From: Colletes latitarsis
Lineage: Eukaryota; Arthropoda; Insecta; Hymenoptera; Colletidae
Assembly (NCBI RefSeq): GCF_051014445.1
Contig: NW_027488366.1
Coordinates: forward strand, 26,058,001 to 26,122,000
DNA length: 64,000 nt
Direction: 5' to 3'
This document shows, piece by piece, positions 1-14,100 of the stretch. The notes beneath the pieces were generated by a model that made no database searches, was not told the DNA's origin, and was given only the letters and a program-made list of their open reading frames with translations. The position numbers and the translations under genes were made by a program. Each line of letters starts with the position of its first letter. The first letter of the stretch is position 1.

Positions 1-3000
1 CCAGAAAAAGCCCAGGATCTAGCCATCAAGTATGAGAAATATGCGAAAGAATGAGCCTGATGAGAGCAAATCCCAGACCTAACCTAGACCTAACATGCGT
101 TATCCTCTAAAATATTGAGTGAAACCAGGTTTAATGAACTGTTTCAGTGTGGTCCCACATTACTACGTGATCCAAACCAGAAAAAACCCAGGATCCGTTC
201 AACAAGTATGTGAAGAATGCGAAAGTATGAGTCTGATGAGTGAAAATCCCAGACCTAACCGAGGCCTAACATGCGTCATCCTCTAAAATATTGATTGAAA
301 CCAGGTTTAATTGACTGTTTCAGCGTGGTACCACATTACTACGTGATACAATCCAGAAACAGCCCAGGATCTAGCCATGAAGTATGAGAAATATGCGAAA
401 GTATGAGCCTGATGAGGGCAAATCCTAGACCTAACCCAGACCTAACATGCGTTATCCTCTAAAATATTTATCAAGACCAGGTTTAATTGATTGTTTCAGT
501 GTGGTCCCACATTAATAAGTGATGCAAACCAGAAAAAACCCAGGATCTGTTCAACGAGTATGTGAAGTGTGCGAAAGTATGAGACTGATGGGGTCAAATC
601 CCAGACCTATCCCAGACCTAACTTGCGTTATCCTCTAAAATATTGATTGAAACCAGGTTTAATCGACTGTTTCAGTGTGGTACCACATTACTACGTGATC
701 CAAACCAGAAAAAACCCAGGATCAGTTCAACAAGTATGTGAAGAATGCGAAAGTATGAGTCTGATGAGTGAAAATCCCAGACCTAACCGAGGCCTAACAT
801 GCGTCATCCTCTAAAATATTGATTGAAACCAGGTTTAATTGACTGTTTCAGCGTGGTACCACATTACTACGTGATACAATCCAGAAACAGCCCAGGATCT
901 AGCCATGAAGTATGAGAAATATGCGAAAGAATGAGCCTGATGAGAGCAAATCCCAGACCTAACCTAGACATCACATGAATTATTCTCTAAAATATTGATC
1001 GAAACCAGGTTTAATCGACTGTTTCAGTGTGGTACCACATCACTACGTGATCCAAACCAGAAAATACCCAGGATCTGTTCAACGAGTATGTGAACTGTGC
1101 GAAAGTGTGAGTCTGATGAGGTCAAATCCCAGACCAATCCCAGACTTAACTTGCGTTATCCTCTAAAATATTGATCGCAACCAGGTTTAATCGACTGTTT
1201 CAGTGTGGTACCACATTACTATGTGATCCAAACCAGAAAATAACCCAGGATCTGTTCAACGAGTATGTGAACTGTGCGAAAGTATGAGTCTGATGAGGGC
1301 AAATCCCAGACCTATCCCAGACCTAACATGCGTTATCCTCTAAAATATTTATCAAGATCAGGTATAATTGATTGTTTCAGTGTGGTCCCACACTACTACG
1401 TGATCCAAACCAGAAAAAACCCAGGATCTGTTCAACAAGTATGTGAAAAACGCGGAAAGTATGAGCCTGATGAGGGCAAATCCCAGACCTATCCCAGACC
1501 TAACTTGCGTTGTCCTCTAAGATAATGATGGAAACCAGGTTTAATTGACTGTTTCAGTGTTGTACTTCATTACTACGTGATGCAATGCAGAAAAAGCCCA
1601 GCATCTAGCCATCAAGTATGAGAAATATGCGAAAGAATGAGCCTGATGAGAGCAAATCCCAGACCTAACCTAGACATAACATTCTCTAAAATATTGATCG
1701 AAACCAGGTTTAATTGACTGTTTCAGTGTGGTCCCACATTACTACGTGATCCAAACCAGAAAATAACCCAGGATCTGTCAAACGAGTATGTGAAGAATGC
1801 GAAAGTATGAGTCTGATGAGTGAAAATCCCAGGCCTAACCTAGACCTAACATGCGTTATCCTCAAAAATATTGATCGAAACCTGGTTTAATCGACTGTTT
1901 CAGTGTGATACCACATTACTACGTGATCCAAACCAGAAAAAACCAAGGATCCGTTCAACAAGTATGTGAAGAATGCGAAAGTATGAGTCTGATCAGTGAA
2001 AATCTCAGGCCTTACCTAGACCTAACTTGCGTTGTCCTCTAAAATATTGATGAAAACCAGGTTTCATTGACTGTTTCAGTGTGGTACTACATTACTACGT
2101 GATGCAATCCAGAAAAAGCCCAGGATCTAGCCATCAAGTATGAGAAATATGCGAAAGAATGAGGCTGATGAGAGCAAATCCCAGACCTAACCTAGACCTA
2201 ACATGCGTTATCCTCTAAAATATTGAGCGAAACCAGGCTTAATGAACTGTTTCAGTGTGGTCCCACATTACTACGTGATCCAAACCAGAAAAAACCCAGG
2301 ATCAGTTCAACAAGTATGTGAAGAATGCGAAAGTATGAGTCTGATGAGTGAAAATCCCAGACCTAACCGAGGCCTAACATGCGTTATCCTCTAAAATATT
2401 GATTGAAACCAGGTTTAATTGACTGTTTCAGCGTGGTACCACATTACTACGTGATACAATCCAGAAACAGCCCAGGATCTAGCCATGAAGTATGAGAAAT
2501 ATGCGAAAGTATGAGCCTGATGAGGGCAAATCCTAGACCTAACCCAGACCTAACATGCGTTATCCTCTAAAATATTTATCAAGACCAGGTTTAATTGGGT
2601 GTTTCAGTGTGGTTCCACATTACTAAGTGATCCAAACCAGAAAAAACCCAGGATCTGTTCAACATGTATGAGAAATATGCGAAAGAATGAGCCTGATGAA
2701 AGCAAATCCCAGACCTAACCTAGACGTCACATGAATTATTCTCTAAAATATTGATCGAAACCTGGTTTAATCGACTCTTTCAGTGTGGTACCACATTACT
2801 ATGTTATCCAAACCAGAAAATAACCCAGGATCTGTTCAACGAGTATGTGAAGTGTGCGAAAGTATGAGTCTGATGGGGTCAAATCCCAGACCTATCCCAG
2901 ACCTAACTTGCGTTATCCTCTAAAATATTGATCCAAATCAGGTTTAATGGACTCTTTCAGTGTGGTACCACACTACTACGTGATACAAACCAGAAAAAAC

Positions 3001-5287
3001 CCAGGATCTGTTCAACAAGTATGTGAAAAACGCGAAAGTATGAGCCTGATGAGGGCAAATGCCAGACCTATCCCAGACCTAACTTGCGTTGTCCTCTAAG
3101 ATATTGATGGAAACCAGGTTTAATTGACTGTTTCAGTGTTGCACTTCATTACTACGTGATGCAATCCAGAAAAAGCCCAGGATCTAGCCATCAAGTATGA
3201 GAAATATGCGAAAGAATGAGCCTGATGAGAGCAAATCCCAGACCTAACCTAGACCTAACATGAATTATTCTCCAAAATGTTGATCGAAACCAGGTTTAAT
3301 TGACTGTTTCAGTGTGGTCCCACATTACTACGTGATCCAAACCAGAAAAAACCTAGGATCCGTTCAACAAGTATGTGAAGAATGCGAAAGTATGAGCCTG
3401 ACGAGTGAAAATCCCAGGCCTAACCTAGACCTAACATGCGTTATCCTCAAAAATATTGATCGAAACCTGGTTTAATCGACTGTTTCAGTGTGGTACCACA
3501 TCACTACGTGATCCAAACCAGAAAATACCCAGGATCTGTTCAACGAGTATGTGAAGTGTGCGAAAGTGTGAGTCTGATGAGGTCAAATCCCAGACCAATC
3601 CCAGACTTAACTTGCGTTATCCTCTAAAATATTGATCGAAACCAGGTTTAATCGACTGTTTCAGTGTGGTACCACATTACTACGTGATCCAAACCAGAAA
3701 AAACCCAGGATCCGTTCAACAAGTATGTGAAGAATGCGAAAGTGTGAGTCTGATGAGTGAAAATCCCAGACCTAACCTAGACCTAACATGCGTTATCCTC
3801 TAAAATATTGATCCAAACCAGGTTTAATGGACTGTTTCAGTGTGGTACCATACTACTACGTGATCCAAACCAGAAAAAACCCAGGATCTGTTCAACATGT
3901 ATGTGAAAAACGCAAAAGTATGAGCCTGATGAGGGCAAATCCCAGACCTATCCCAGACCTAACTTGCGTTGTCCTCTAAGATATTGATGGAAACCAGGTT
4001 TAATTGACTGCTTCAGTGTGGTCCCACATTACTACGTGATCCAAACCAGAAAAAACCCGGGATCCGTACAACAAGTATGTGAAGAATGCGAAAGTATGAG
4101 TCTGATGAGTCAAATTCCCCGACCTAACCTAGACCTAACATGCGTTATCCTCTAAAATATTGATCCAAACCAGGTTTAATGGACTGTTTCAGTGTGGTAC
4201 CATACTACTACGTGATCCAAACCAGAAAAAACCCAGGATCTGTTCAACATGTATGTGAAAAACGCGAAAGTATGAGCCTGATGAGGGCAAATTCCAGACC
4301 TATCCCAGACCTAACTTGCGTTGTCCTCTAAGATATTGATGGAAACCAGGTTTAATTGACTGTTTCTGTGTTGTACTTCATTACTACGTGATGCAATCCA
4401 GAAAAAGCGCAGCATCTAGCCATCAAGTATGAGAAATATGCGAAAGAATGAGCCTGATGAGAGCAAATCCCAGACCTAACCTAGACCTAACATGTATTAT
4501 TCTCAAAAATATTGATCGAAACCAGGTTTAATTGACTGTTTCAGTGTGGTACCACACTACTACGTGATCCAAACCAGAAAAAACCCAGGATCTGTTCAAC
4601 AAGTATGTGAAAAACGCAAAAGTATGAGTCTGATGAGTGAAAATCCCAGGGCTAACCTAGACCTAACATGCGTTATCCTCTAAAATATTGATCGAAACCA
4701 GGTTTAATCGACTGTTTCAGTGTGGTACCACATTACTACGTGATCCAAACCAGAAAAAACCCAGGATCCGTTCAACAAGTATGTGAAGAATGCGAAAGTA
4801 TGAGCCTGATGAGTGAAAATCCCCGACCTAACCTAGACCTAACATGCGTTATCCTCTAAAATATTGATCCAAACCAGGTTTAATGGACTGCTTCAGTGTG
4901 GTACCACACTACTACGTGATCCAAACCAGAAAAAACCCAGGATCTGTTCAACATGTATGTGAAAAACGCGAAAGTATGAGCATGATGAGGGCAAATCCCA
5001 GACCTATCCCAGACCTAACATGCGTTGTCCTCTAAGATATTGATGGAAACCAGGTTTAATTGACTGTTTCTGTGTTGTACTTCATTACTACGTGATGCAA
5101 TCCAGAAAAAGCCCAGCATCTAGCCATCAAGTATGAGAAATATGCGAAAGAATGAGCCTGATGAGAGCAAATCCAAGACCTAACCTAGACCTAACATGTA
5201 TTATTCTCAGAAATATTGATCGAAACCAGGTTTAATTGACTGTTTCAGTGTGGTCCCACATTACTACGTGATCCAAACCAGAAAAAA

Positions 5288-8200
5288 CCCGGGATCCGTA
5301 CAACAAGTATGTGAAGAATGCGAAAGTATGAGTCTGATGAGTGAAAATCCCAGACCTAACCTAGACCTAACATGCGTTATGCTCTAAAATATTGATCCAA
5401 ACCAGGTTTAATGGACTGTTTCAGTGTGGTACCACACTACTACGTGATCCAAACCAGAAAAAACCCAGGATCTGTTCAACAAGTATGTGAAAAACGCGAA
5501 AGTATGAGCCTGATGAGGGCAAATCCCAGACCTATCCCAGACCTAACTTGCGTTGTCCTCTAAGATATTGATGGAAACCGGGTTTAATTGACTGTTTCTG
5601 TGTTGTACTTCATTACTACGTGATGCAATCCAGAAAAAGCCCAGCATCTAGCCATGAAGTATGAGAAATATGCGGAAGTATGAGCCTGACGAGGGCAAAT
5701 CCTAGACCTAACCCAGACCTGACATGCGTTATCCTCTAAAATATTTATCAAGACCAGGTTTAATTGATTGTTTCAGTGTAGTTCCACATTACTACGTGAT
5801 CCAAACCAGAAAAAACCCAGGATCTGATCAACGAGTATGTGAAGTGTGCGAAAGTATGAGTCTGATGAGGGCAAATCCCCGACCTATCCCAGACCTAACA
5901 TGCGTTATCCTCTAAAATATTTATCAAGACCAGGTTTAATTGATTGTTTCAGTGTGGTCCCACATTACTACGTGAACCAAACCAGAAAAAACCCATGATC
6001 CGTTCAACAAGTATGTGAAAAACGCGAAAGTATGAGCCTGATGAGGGCAAATCCCAGACCTATCCCAGACCTAACTTGCGTTGTCCTCTAAGATATTGAT
6101 GGAAACCAGGTTTAATTGTCTGTTTCTGTGTTGTACTTCATTACTACGTGATGCAATCCAGAAAAAGCCCAGCATCTAGCCATCAAGTATGAGAAATATG
6201 CGAAAGAATGAGCCTGATGAGAGCAAATCCAAGTCCTAACCTAGACCTAACATGTATTATTCTCAAAAATATTGATCGAAACCAGGTTTAATTGATTGTT
6301 TCAGTGTGGTCCCACATTACTACGTGATCCAAACCAGAAAAAACCCAGGATCCGTAAAACAAGTATGTGAAGAATGCGAAAGTATGAGTCTCATGAGTGA
6401 AAATCCCCGACCTAACCTAGACCTAACATGCGTTATCCTGTAAAATATTGATCCAAACCAGGTTTAGTGGACTGTTTCAGTGTGGTACCACACTACTACG
6501 TGATCCAAACCAGAAAAAACCCAGGATCTGTTCAACATGTATGTGAAAAACGCGAAAGTATGGGCCTGATGAGGGCAAATCCCAGACCTATCCCAGACCT
6601 AACTTGCGTTGTCCTCTAAGATATTGATGGAAACCAGGTTCAATTGACTGTTTCTGTGTTGTACTTCATTACTACGTGATGCAATCCAGAAAAAGCCCAG
6701 CATCTAGCCATCAAGTATGAGAAATATGCGAAAGAATGAGCCTGATGAGAGCAAATCCCAGACCTTATCTAGACCTAACATGTATTATTCTCAAAAATAT
6801 TGATCGAAACCAGGTTTAATTGACTGTTTCAGTGTGGTCCCACATTACTACGTGATCCAAACCAGAAAAAACCCAGGATCCGTACAACAAGTATGTGAAG
6901 AATGCGAAAGTATGAGTCTGATGAGTGAAAATCCCAGGCCTAACCTAGACCTAACATGCGTTATCCTCAAAAATATTGATCGAAACCTGGTTTAATCGAC
7001 TGTTTCAGTGTGGTACCACATTACTATGTGATCCAAACCAGAAAATAACCCAGGATCTGTTCAACGAGTATGTGAAGTGTGCGAAAGTATGATTCTGATG
7101 AGGTCAAATCCCAAACCAATCCCAGACTTAACTTGCGTTATCCTCTAAAATATTGATCGAAACCAGGTTTAATCGACTGTTTCAGTGTGGTACCACATTA
7201 CTACGTGATCCAAACCAGAAAAAACCCAGGATCCGTTCAACAAGTATGTGAAGAATGCGAATGTATGAGTCTGATCAGTGAAAATCTCAGGCCTTACCTA
7301 GACCTAACTTGCGTTGTCCTGTAAAATATTGATGAAAACCAGGTTTCATTGACTGTTTCAGTGTGGTACTACATTACTACGTGATGCAATCCAGAAAAAG
7401 CCCGGGATCCGTACAACAAGTATGTGAAGAATGCGAAAGTATGAGTCTGATGAGTGAAAATCCCAGACCTAACCTAGACCTAACATGCGTTATGCTCTAA
7501 AATATTGATCCAAACCAGGTTTAATGGACTGTTTCAGTGTGGTACCACACTACTACGTGATCCAAACCAGAAAAAACCCAGGATCTGTTCAACAAGTATG
7601 TGAAAAACGCGAAAGTATGAGCCTGATGAGGGCAAATCCCAGACCTATCCCAGACCTAACTTGCGTTGTCCTCTAAGATATTGATGGAAACCGGGTTTAA
7701 TTGACTGTTTCTGTGTTGTACTTCATTACTACGTGATGCAATCCAGAAAAAGCCCAGCATCTAGCCATGAAGTATGAGAAATATGCGGAAGTATGAGCCT
7801 GACGAGGGCAAATCCTAGACCTAACCCAGACCTGACATGCGTTATCCTCTAAAATATTTATCAAGACCAGGTTTAATTGATTGTTTCAGTGTAGTTCCAC
7901 ATTACTACGTGATCCAAACCAGAAAAAACCCAGGATCTGATCAACGAGTATGTGAAGTGTGCGAAAGTATGAGTCTGATGAGGGCAAATCCCCGACCTAT
8001 CCCAGACCTAACATGCGTTATCCTCTAAAATATTTATCAAGACCAGGTTTAATTGATTGTTTCAGTGTGGTCCCACATTACTACGTGAACCAAACCAGAA
8101 AAAACCCATGATCCGTTCAACAAGTATGTGAAAAACGCGAAAGTATGAGCCTGATGAGGGCAAATCCCAGACCTATCCCAGACCTAACTTGCGTTGTCCT

Positions 8201-9513
8201 CTAAGATATTGATGGAAACCAGGTTTAATTGTCTGTTTCTGTGTTGTACTTCATTACTACGTGATGCAATCCAGAAAAAGCCCAGCATCTAGCCATCAAG
8301 TATGAGAAATATGCGAAAGAATGAGCCTGATGAGAGCAAATCCAAGTCCTAACCTAGACCTAACATGTATTATTCTCAAAAATATTGATCGAAACCAGGT
8401 TTAATTGATTGTTTCAGTGTGGTCCCACATTACTACGTGATCCAAACCAGAAAAAACCCAGGATCCGTAAAACAAGTATGTGAAGAATGCGAAAGTATGA
8501 GTCTCATGAGTGAAAATCCCCGACCTAACCTAGACCTAACATGCGTTATCCTGTAAAATATTGATCCAAACCAGGTTTAGTGGACTGTTTCAGTGTGGTA
8601 CCACACTACTACGTGATCCAAACCAGAAAAAACCCAGGATCTGTTCAACATGTATGTGAAAAACGCGAAAGTATGGGCCTGATGAGGGCAAATCCCAGAC
8701 CTATCCCAGACCTAACTTGCGTTGTCCTCTAAGATATTGATGGAAACCAGGTTCAATTGACTGTTTCTGTGTTGTACTTCATTACTACGTGATGCAATCC
8801 AGAAAAAGCCCAGCATCTAGCCATCAAGTATGAGAAATATGCGAAAGAATGAGCCTGATGAGAGCAAATCCCAGACCTTATCTAGACCTAACATGTATTA
8901 TTCTCAAAAATATTGATCGAAACCAGGTTTAATTGACTGTTTCAGTGTGGTCCCACATTACTACGTGATCCAAACCAGAAAAAACCCAGGATCCGTACAA
9001 CAAGTATGTGAAGAATGCGAAAGTATGAGTCTGATGAGTGAAAATCCCAGGCCTAACCTAGACCTAACATGCGTTATCCTCAAAAATATTGATCGAAACC
9101 TGGTTTAATCGACTGTTTCAGTGTGGTACCACATTACTATGTGATCCAAACCAGAAAATAACCCAGGATCTGTTCAACGAGTATGTGAAGTGTGCGAAAG
9201 TATGATTCTGATGAGGTCAAATCCCAAACCAATCCCAGACTTAACTTGCGTTATCCTCTAAAATATTGATCGAAACCAGGTTTAATCGACTGTTTCAGTG
9301 TGGTACCACATTACTACGTGATCCAAACCAGAAAAAACCCAGGATCCGTTCAACAAGTATGTGAAGAATGCGAATGTATGAGTCTGATCAGTGAAAATCT
9401 CAGGCCTTACCTAGACCTAACTTGCGTTGTCCTGTAAAATATTGATGAAAACCAGGTTTCATTGACTGTTTCAGTGTGGTACTACATTACTACGTGATGC
9501 AATCCAGAAAAAG
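5288..9513. repeat. Tandem duplication of a 2,113-bp (12-monomer) block
   Basis: The block at about 5,288-7,400 is followed directly by a near-identical copy at about 7,401-9,513. Diagnostic variants recur exactly 2,113 bp apart: a GGGATCCGTAC box, GTTATGCTC in place of GTTATCCTC, a GTGTAGTTCC variant, and GGATCTGATC. The period is 12 x 176 + 1. I saw almost no differences between copies, while neighbouring monomers within a copy differ at many bases. This is the pattern of a recent higher-order duplication. Confidence 0.92.
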
Positions 9514-10748
9514 CCCAGGATCTAGCCATCAAGTATGAGAAATATGCGAAAGAATGAGCCTGATGAGAGCAAATCCCAGACCTAACCTAGACCTAACATG
9601 CGTTATCCTCTAAAATATTGAGCGAAACCAGGTTTAATGAACTGTTTCAGTGTGGTCCCACATTACTACGTGATCCAAACCAGAAAAAACCCAGGATCCG
9701 TTCAACAAGTATGTGAAGAATGCGAAAGTATGAGTCTGATGAGTGAAAATCCCAGACCTAACCGAGGCCTAACATGCGTCATCCTCTAAAATATTGATTG
9801 AAACCAGGTTTAATTGACTGTTTCAGCGTGGTACCACATTACTACGTGATACAATCCAGAAACAGCCCAGGATCTAGCCATGAAGTGTGAGAAATATGCG
9901 AAAGTATGAGCCTGATGAGGGCAAATCCTAGACCTAACCCAGACCTAACATGCGTTATCCTCTAAAATATTTATCAAGACCAGGTTTAATTGATTGTTTC
10001 CGTGTGGTCCCACATTACTAAGTGATGCAAACCAGAAAAAACCCAGGATCCGTTCAACAAGTATGTGAAGAATGCGAATGTATGAGTCTGATCAGTGAAA
10101 ATCTCAGGCCTTACCTAGACCTAACTTGCGTTGTCCTGTAAAATATTGATGAAAACCAGGTTTCATTGACTGTTTCAGTGTGGTACTACATTACTACGTG
10201 ATGCAATCCAGAAAAAGCCCAGGATCTAGCCATCAAGTATGAGAAATATGCGAAAGAATGAGCCTGATGAGAGCAAATCCCAGACCTAACCTAGACCTAA
10301 CATGCGTTATCCTCTAAAATATTGAGCGAAACCAGGTTTAATGAACTGTTTCAGTGTGGTCCCACATTACTACGTGATCCAAACCAGAAAAAACCCAGGA
10401 TCCGTTCAACAAGTATGTGAAGAATGCGAAAGTATGAGTCTGATGAGTGAAAATCCCAGACCTAACCGAGGCCTAACATGCGTCATCCTCTAAAATATTG
10501 ATTGAAACCAGGTTTAATTGACTGTTTCAGCGTGGTACCACATTACTACGTGATACAATCCAGAAACAGCCCAGGATCTAGCCATGAAGTGTGAGAAATA
10601 TGCGAAAGTATGAGCCTGATGAGGGCAAATCCTAGACCTAACCCAGACCTAACATGCGTTATCCTCTAAAATATTTATCAAGACCAGGTTTAATTGATTG
10701 TTTCAGTGTGGTCCCACATTACTAAGTGATGCAAACCAGAAAAAACCC
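9341..10748. repeat. Tandem duplication of a 704-bp (4-monomer) block
   Basis: Copies lie at about 9,341-10,044 and 10,045-10,748, exactly 4 x 176 bp apart. Shared rare variants include GCGAATGTATG, a CTCAGGCCTTACC segment and TTACTAAGTGATGC. At least one base differs (TTTCCGTG against TTTCAGTG). The left copy starts inside the end of the preceding 2,113-bp duplication, so this event was probably later. Confidence 0.88.
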
Positions 10749-11130
10749 AGGATCTGTTCAACGAGTATGTGAAGTGTGCGAAAGTATGAGACTGATGGGG
10801 TCAAATCCCAGACCTATCCCAGACCTAACATGCGTTATCCTCTAAAATATTTATCAAGATCAGGTATAATTGATTGTTTCAGTGTGGTCCCACACTACTA
10901 CGTGATCCAAACCAGAAAAAACCCAGGATCTGTTCAACAAGTATGTGAAAAACGCGGAAAGTATGAGCCTGATGAGTGAAAATCCCAGGGCTAACCTAGA
11001 CCTAACATGCGTTATCCTCTAAAATATTGATCGCAACCAGGTTTAATCGACTGTTTCAGTGTGGTACCACATCACTACGTGATCCAAACCAGAAAATACC
11101 CAGGATCTGTTCAACGAGTATGTGAAGTGT

Positions 11131-14100
11131 GCGAAAGTATGAGTCTGATGGGGTCAAATCCCAGAACTATCCCAGACCTAACTTGCGTTATCCTCTAAAA
11201 TATTGATTGAAACCAGGTTTAATCGACTGTTTCAGTGTGGTACCATATTACTACGTGATCTAATCCAGAAATAGCCCAGGATCTAGCCATGAGGTATGAG
11301 AAATATGCGAAAGTATGAGTCTGATGAGTGAAAATCCCAGGGCTAACCTAGACCTAACATGCGTTATCCTCTAAAATATTGATCGCAACCAGGTTTAATC
11401 GACTGTTTCAGTGTGGTACCACATCACTACGTGATCCAAACCAGAAAATACCGAGGATCTGTTCAACGAGTATGTGAAGTGTGCGAAAGTATGAGTCTGA
11501 TGTGGTCAAATCCCAGACCTATCCCAGACCTAACTTGCGTTATCCTCTAAAATATTGATTGAAACCAGGTTTAATCGACTGTTTCAGTGTGGTACCACAT
11601 TACTACGTGATCCAAACCAGAAAAAACCCAGGATCAGTTCAACAAGTATGTGAAGAATGCGAAAGTATGAGTCTGATGAGTGAAAATCCCAGGGCTAACC
11701 TAGACCAAACATGCGTTATCCTCTAAGATATTGATGGAAACCAGGTTTAATTGACTGTTTCAGTGTTGTACTTCATTACTACGTGATGCAATCCAGAAAA
11801 AGCCCAGGATCTAGCCATCAAGTATGAGAAATATGCGAAAGAATGAGCCTGATGAGAGCAAATCCCAGACCTAACCTAGACCTAACATGAATTATTCTCC
11901 AAAATGTTGATCGAAACCAGGTTTAATTGACTGTTTCAGTGTGGTCCCACATTACTACGTGATCCAAACCAGAAAAAACCTAGGATCCGTTCAACAAGTA
12001 TGTGAAGAATGCGAAAGTATGAGCCTGACGAGTGAAAATCCCAGGCCTAACCTAGACCTAACATGCGTTATCCTCAAAAATATTGATCGAAACCTGGTTT
12101 AATCGACTGTTTCAGTGTGGTACCACATCACTACGTGATCCAAACCAGAAAATACCCAGGATCTGTTCAACGAGTATGTGAAGTGTGCGAAAGTGTGAGT
12201 CTGATGAGGTCAAATCCCAGACCAATCCCAGACTTAACTTGCGTTATCCTCTTAAATATTGATCGAAACCAGGTTTAATCGACTGTTTCAGTGTGGTACC
12301 ACATTACTACGTGATCCAAACCAGAAAAAACCCAGGATCTGTTCAACGAGTATGTGAAGTGTGCGAAAGTATGAGTCTGATGAGGGCAAATCCCCGACCT
12401 ATCCCAGACCTAACTTGCGTTGTCCTCTAAGATATTGATGGAAACCAGGTTTAATTGACTGTTTCAGTGTTGTACTTCATTACTACGCGATGCAATCCAG
12501 AAAAAGCCCAGGATCTAGATATCAAGTATGAGAAATATGCGAATGAATGAGCCTGATGAGAGCAAATCCCAGACCTAACCTAGACCTAACATGAATTATT
12601 CTCTAAAATATTGATCGAAACCAGGTTCAATTGACTGTTTCAGTGTGGTCCCACATTACTACGTGATCCAAACCAGAAAAAACCCAGGATCCGTTCAACA
12701 AGTATGTGAAGAATGCGAAAGTATGAGCCTGATGAGTGAAAACCCCAGGCCTAACCTAGACCTGACATGCGTTATCCTCAAAAATATTAATCGAAACCTG
12801 GTTTAATCGACTGTTTCAGTGTGGTACCACATTACTACGTGATCCAAACCAGAAAAACCCAGGATCTGTTCAACGAGTATGTGTAGTGTGCGAAAGTATG
12901 AGTCTGATGAGGGCAAATCCCAGACCTATCCCAGACCTAACATGCGTTATCCTCTAAAATATTTATCAAGACCAGGTTTAATTGATTGTTTCAGTGTGGT
13001 CCCACACTACTACGTGATCCAAACCAGAAAAAACCCAGAATCTGTTCAACAAGTATGTGAAAAACGCGGAAAGTATGAGCCTGATGAGGGCAAATCCCAG
13101 ACCTATCCCAGACCTAACTTGCGTTGTCCTCTAAGATATTGATGGAAACCAGGTTTAATTGACTGTTTCAGTGTTGTACTTCATTACTACGTGATGCAAT
13201 CCAGAAAGAGCCCAGCATCTAGCCATCAAGTATGAGAAATATGCGAAAGAATGAGTCTGATGAGTGAAAATCCCAGGCCTAACCTAGACCTAACATGCGT
13301 TATCCTCAAAAATATTGATCGAAACCTGGTTTAATCTACCGTTTCAGTGTGGTATCACATTACTATGTGATCTAAACCAGAAAATAACCCAGGATCTGTT
13401 CAACGAGTATGTGAAGTGTGCGAAAGTGTGAGTCTGATGAGGTCAAATCCCAGACCAATCCCAGACTTAACTTGCGTTATCCTCTTAAATATTGATCGAA
13501 ACCAGGTTTAATCGACTGTTTCAGTGTGGTACCACATTACTACGTGATCCAAACCAGAAAAAACCCAGGATCTGTTCAACGAGTATGTGAAGTGTGCGAA
13601 AGTATGAGTCTGATGAGGGCAAATCCCCGACCTATCCCAGACCTAACTTGCGTTGTCCTCTAAGATATTGATGGAAACCAGGTTTAATTGACTGTTTCAG
13701 TGTTGTACTTCATTACTACGCGATGCAATCCAGAAAAAGCCCAGGATCTAGATATCAAGTATGAGAAATATGCGAATGAATGAGCCTGATGAGAGCAAAT
13801 CCCAGACCTAACCTAGACCTAACATGAATTATTCTCTAAAATATTGATCGAAACCAGGTTCAATTGACTGTTTCAGTGTGGTCCCACATTACTACGTGAT
13901 CCAAACCAGAAAAAACCCAGGATCCGTTCAACAAGTATGTGAAGAATGCGAAAGTATGAGCCTGATGAGTGAAAACCCCAGGCCTAACCTAGACCTGACA
14001 TGCGTTATCCTCAAAAATATTAATCGAAACCTGGTTTAATCGACTGTTTCAGTGTGGTACCACATTACTACGTGATCCAAACCAGAAAAACCCAGGATCT

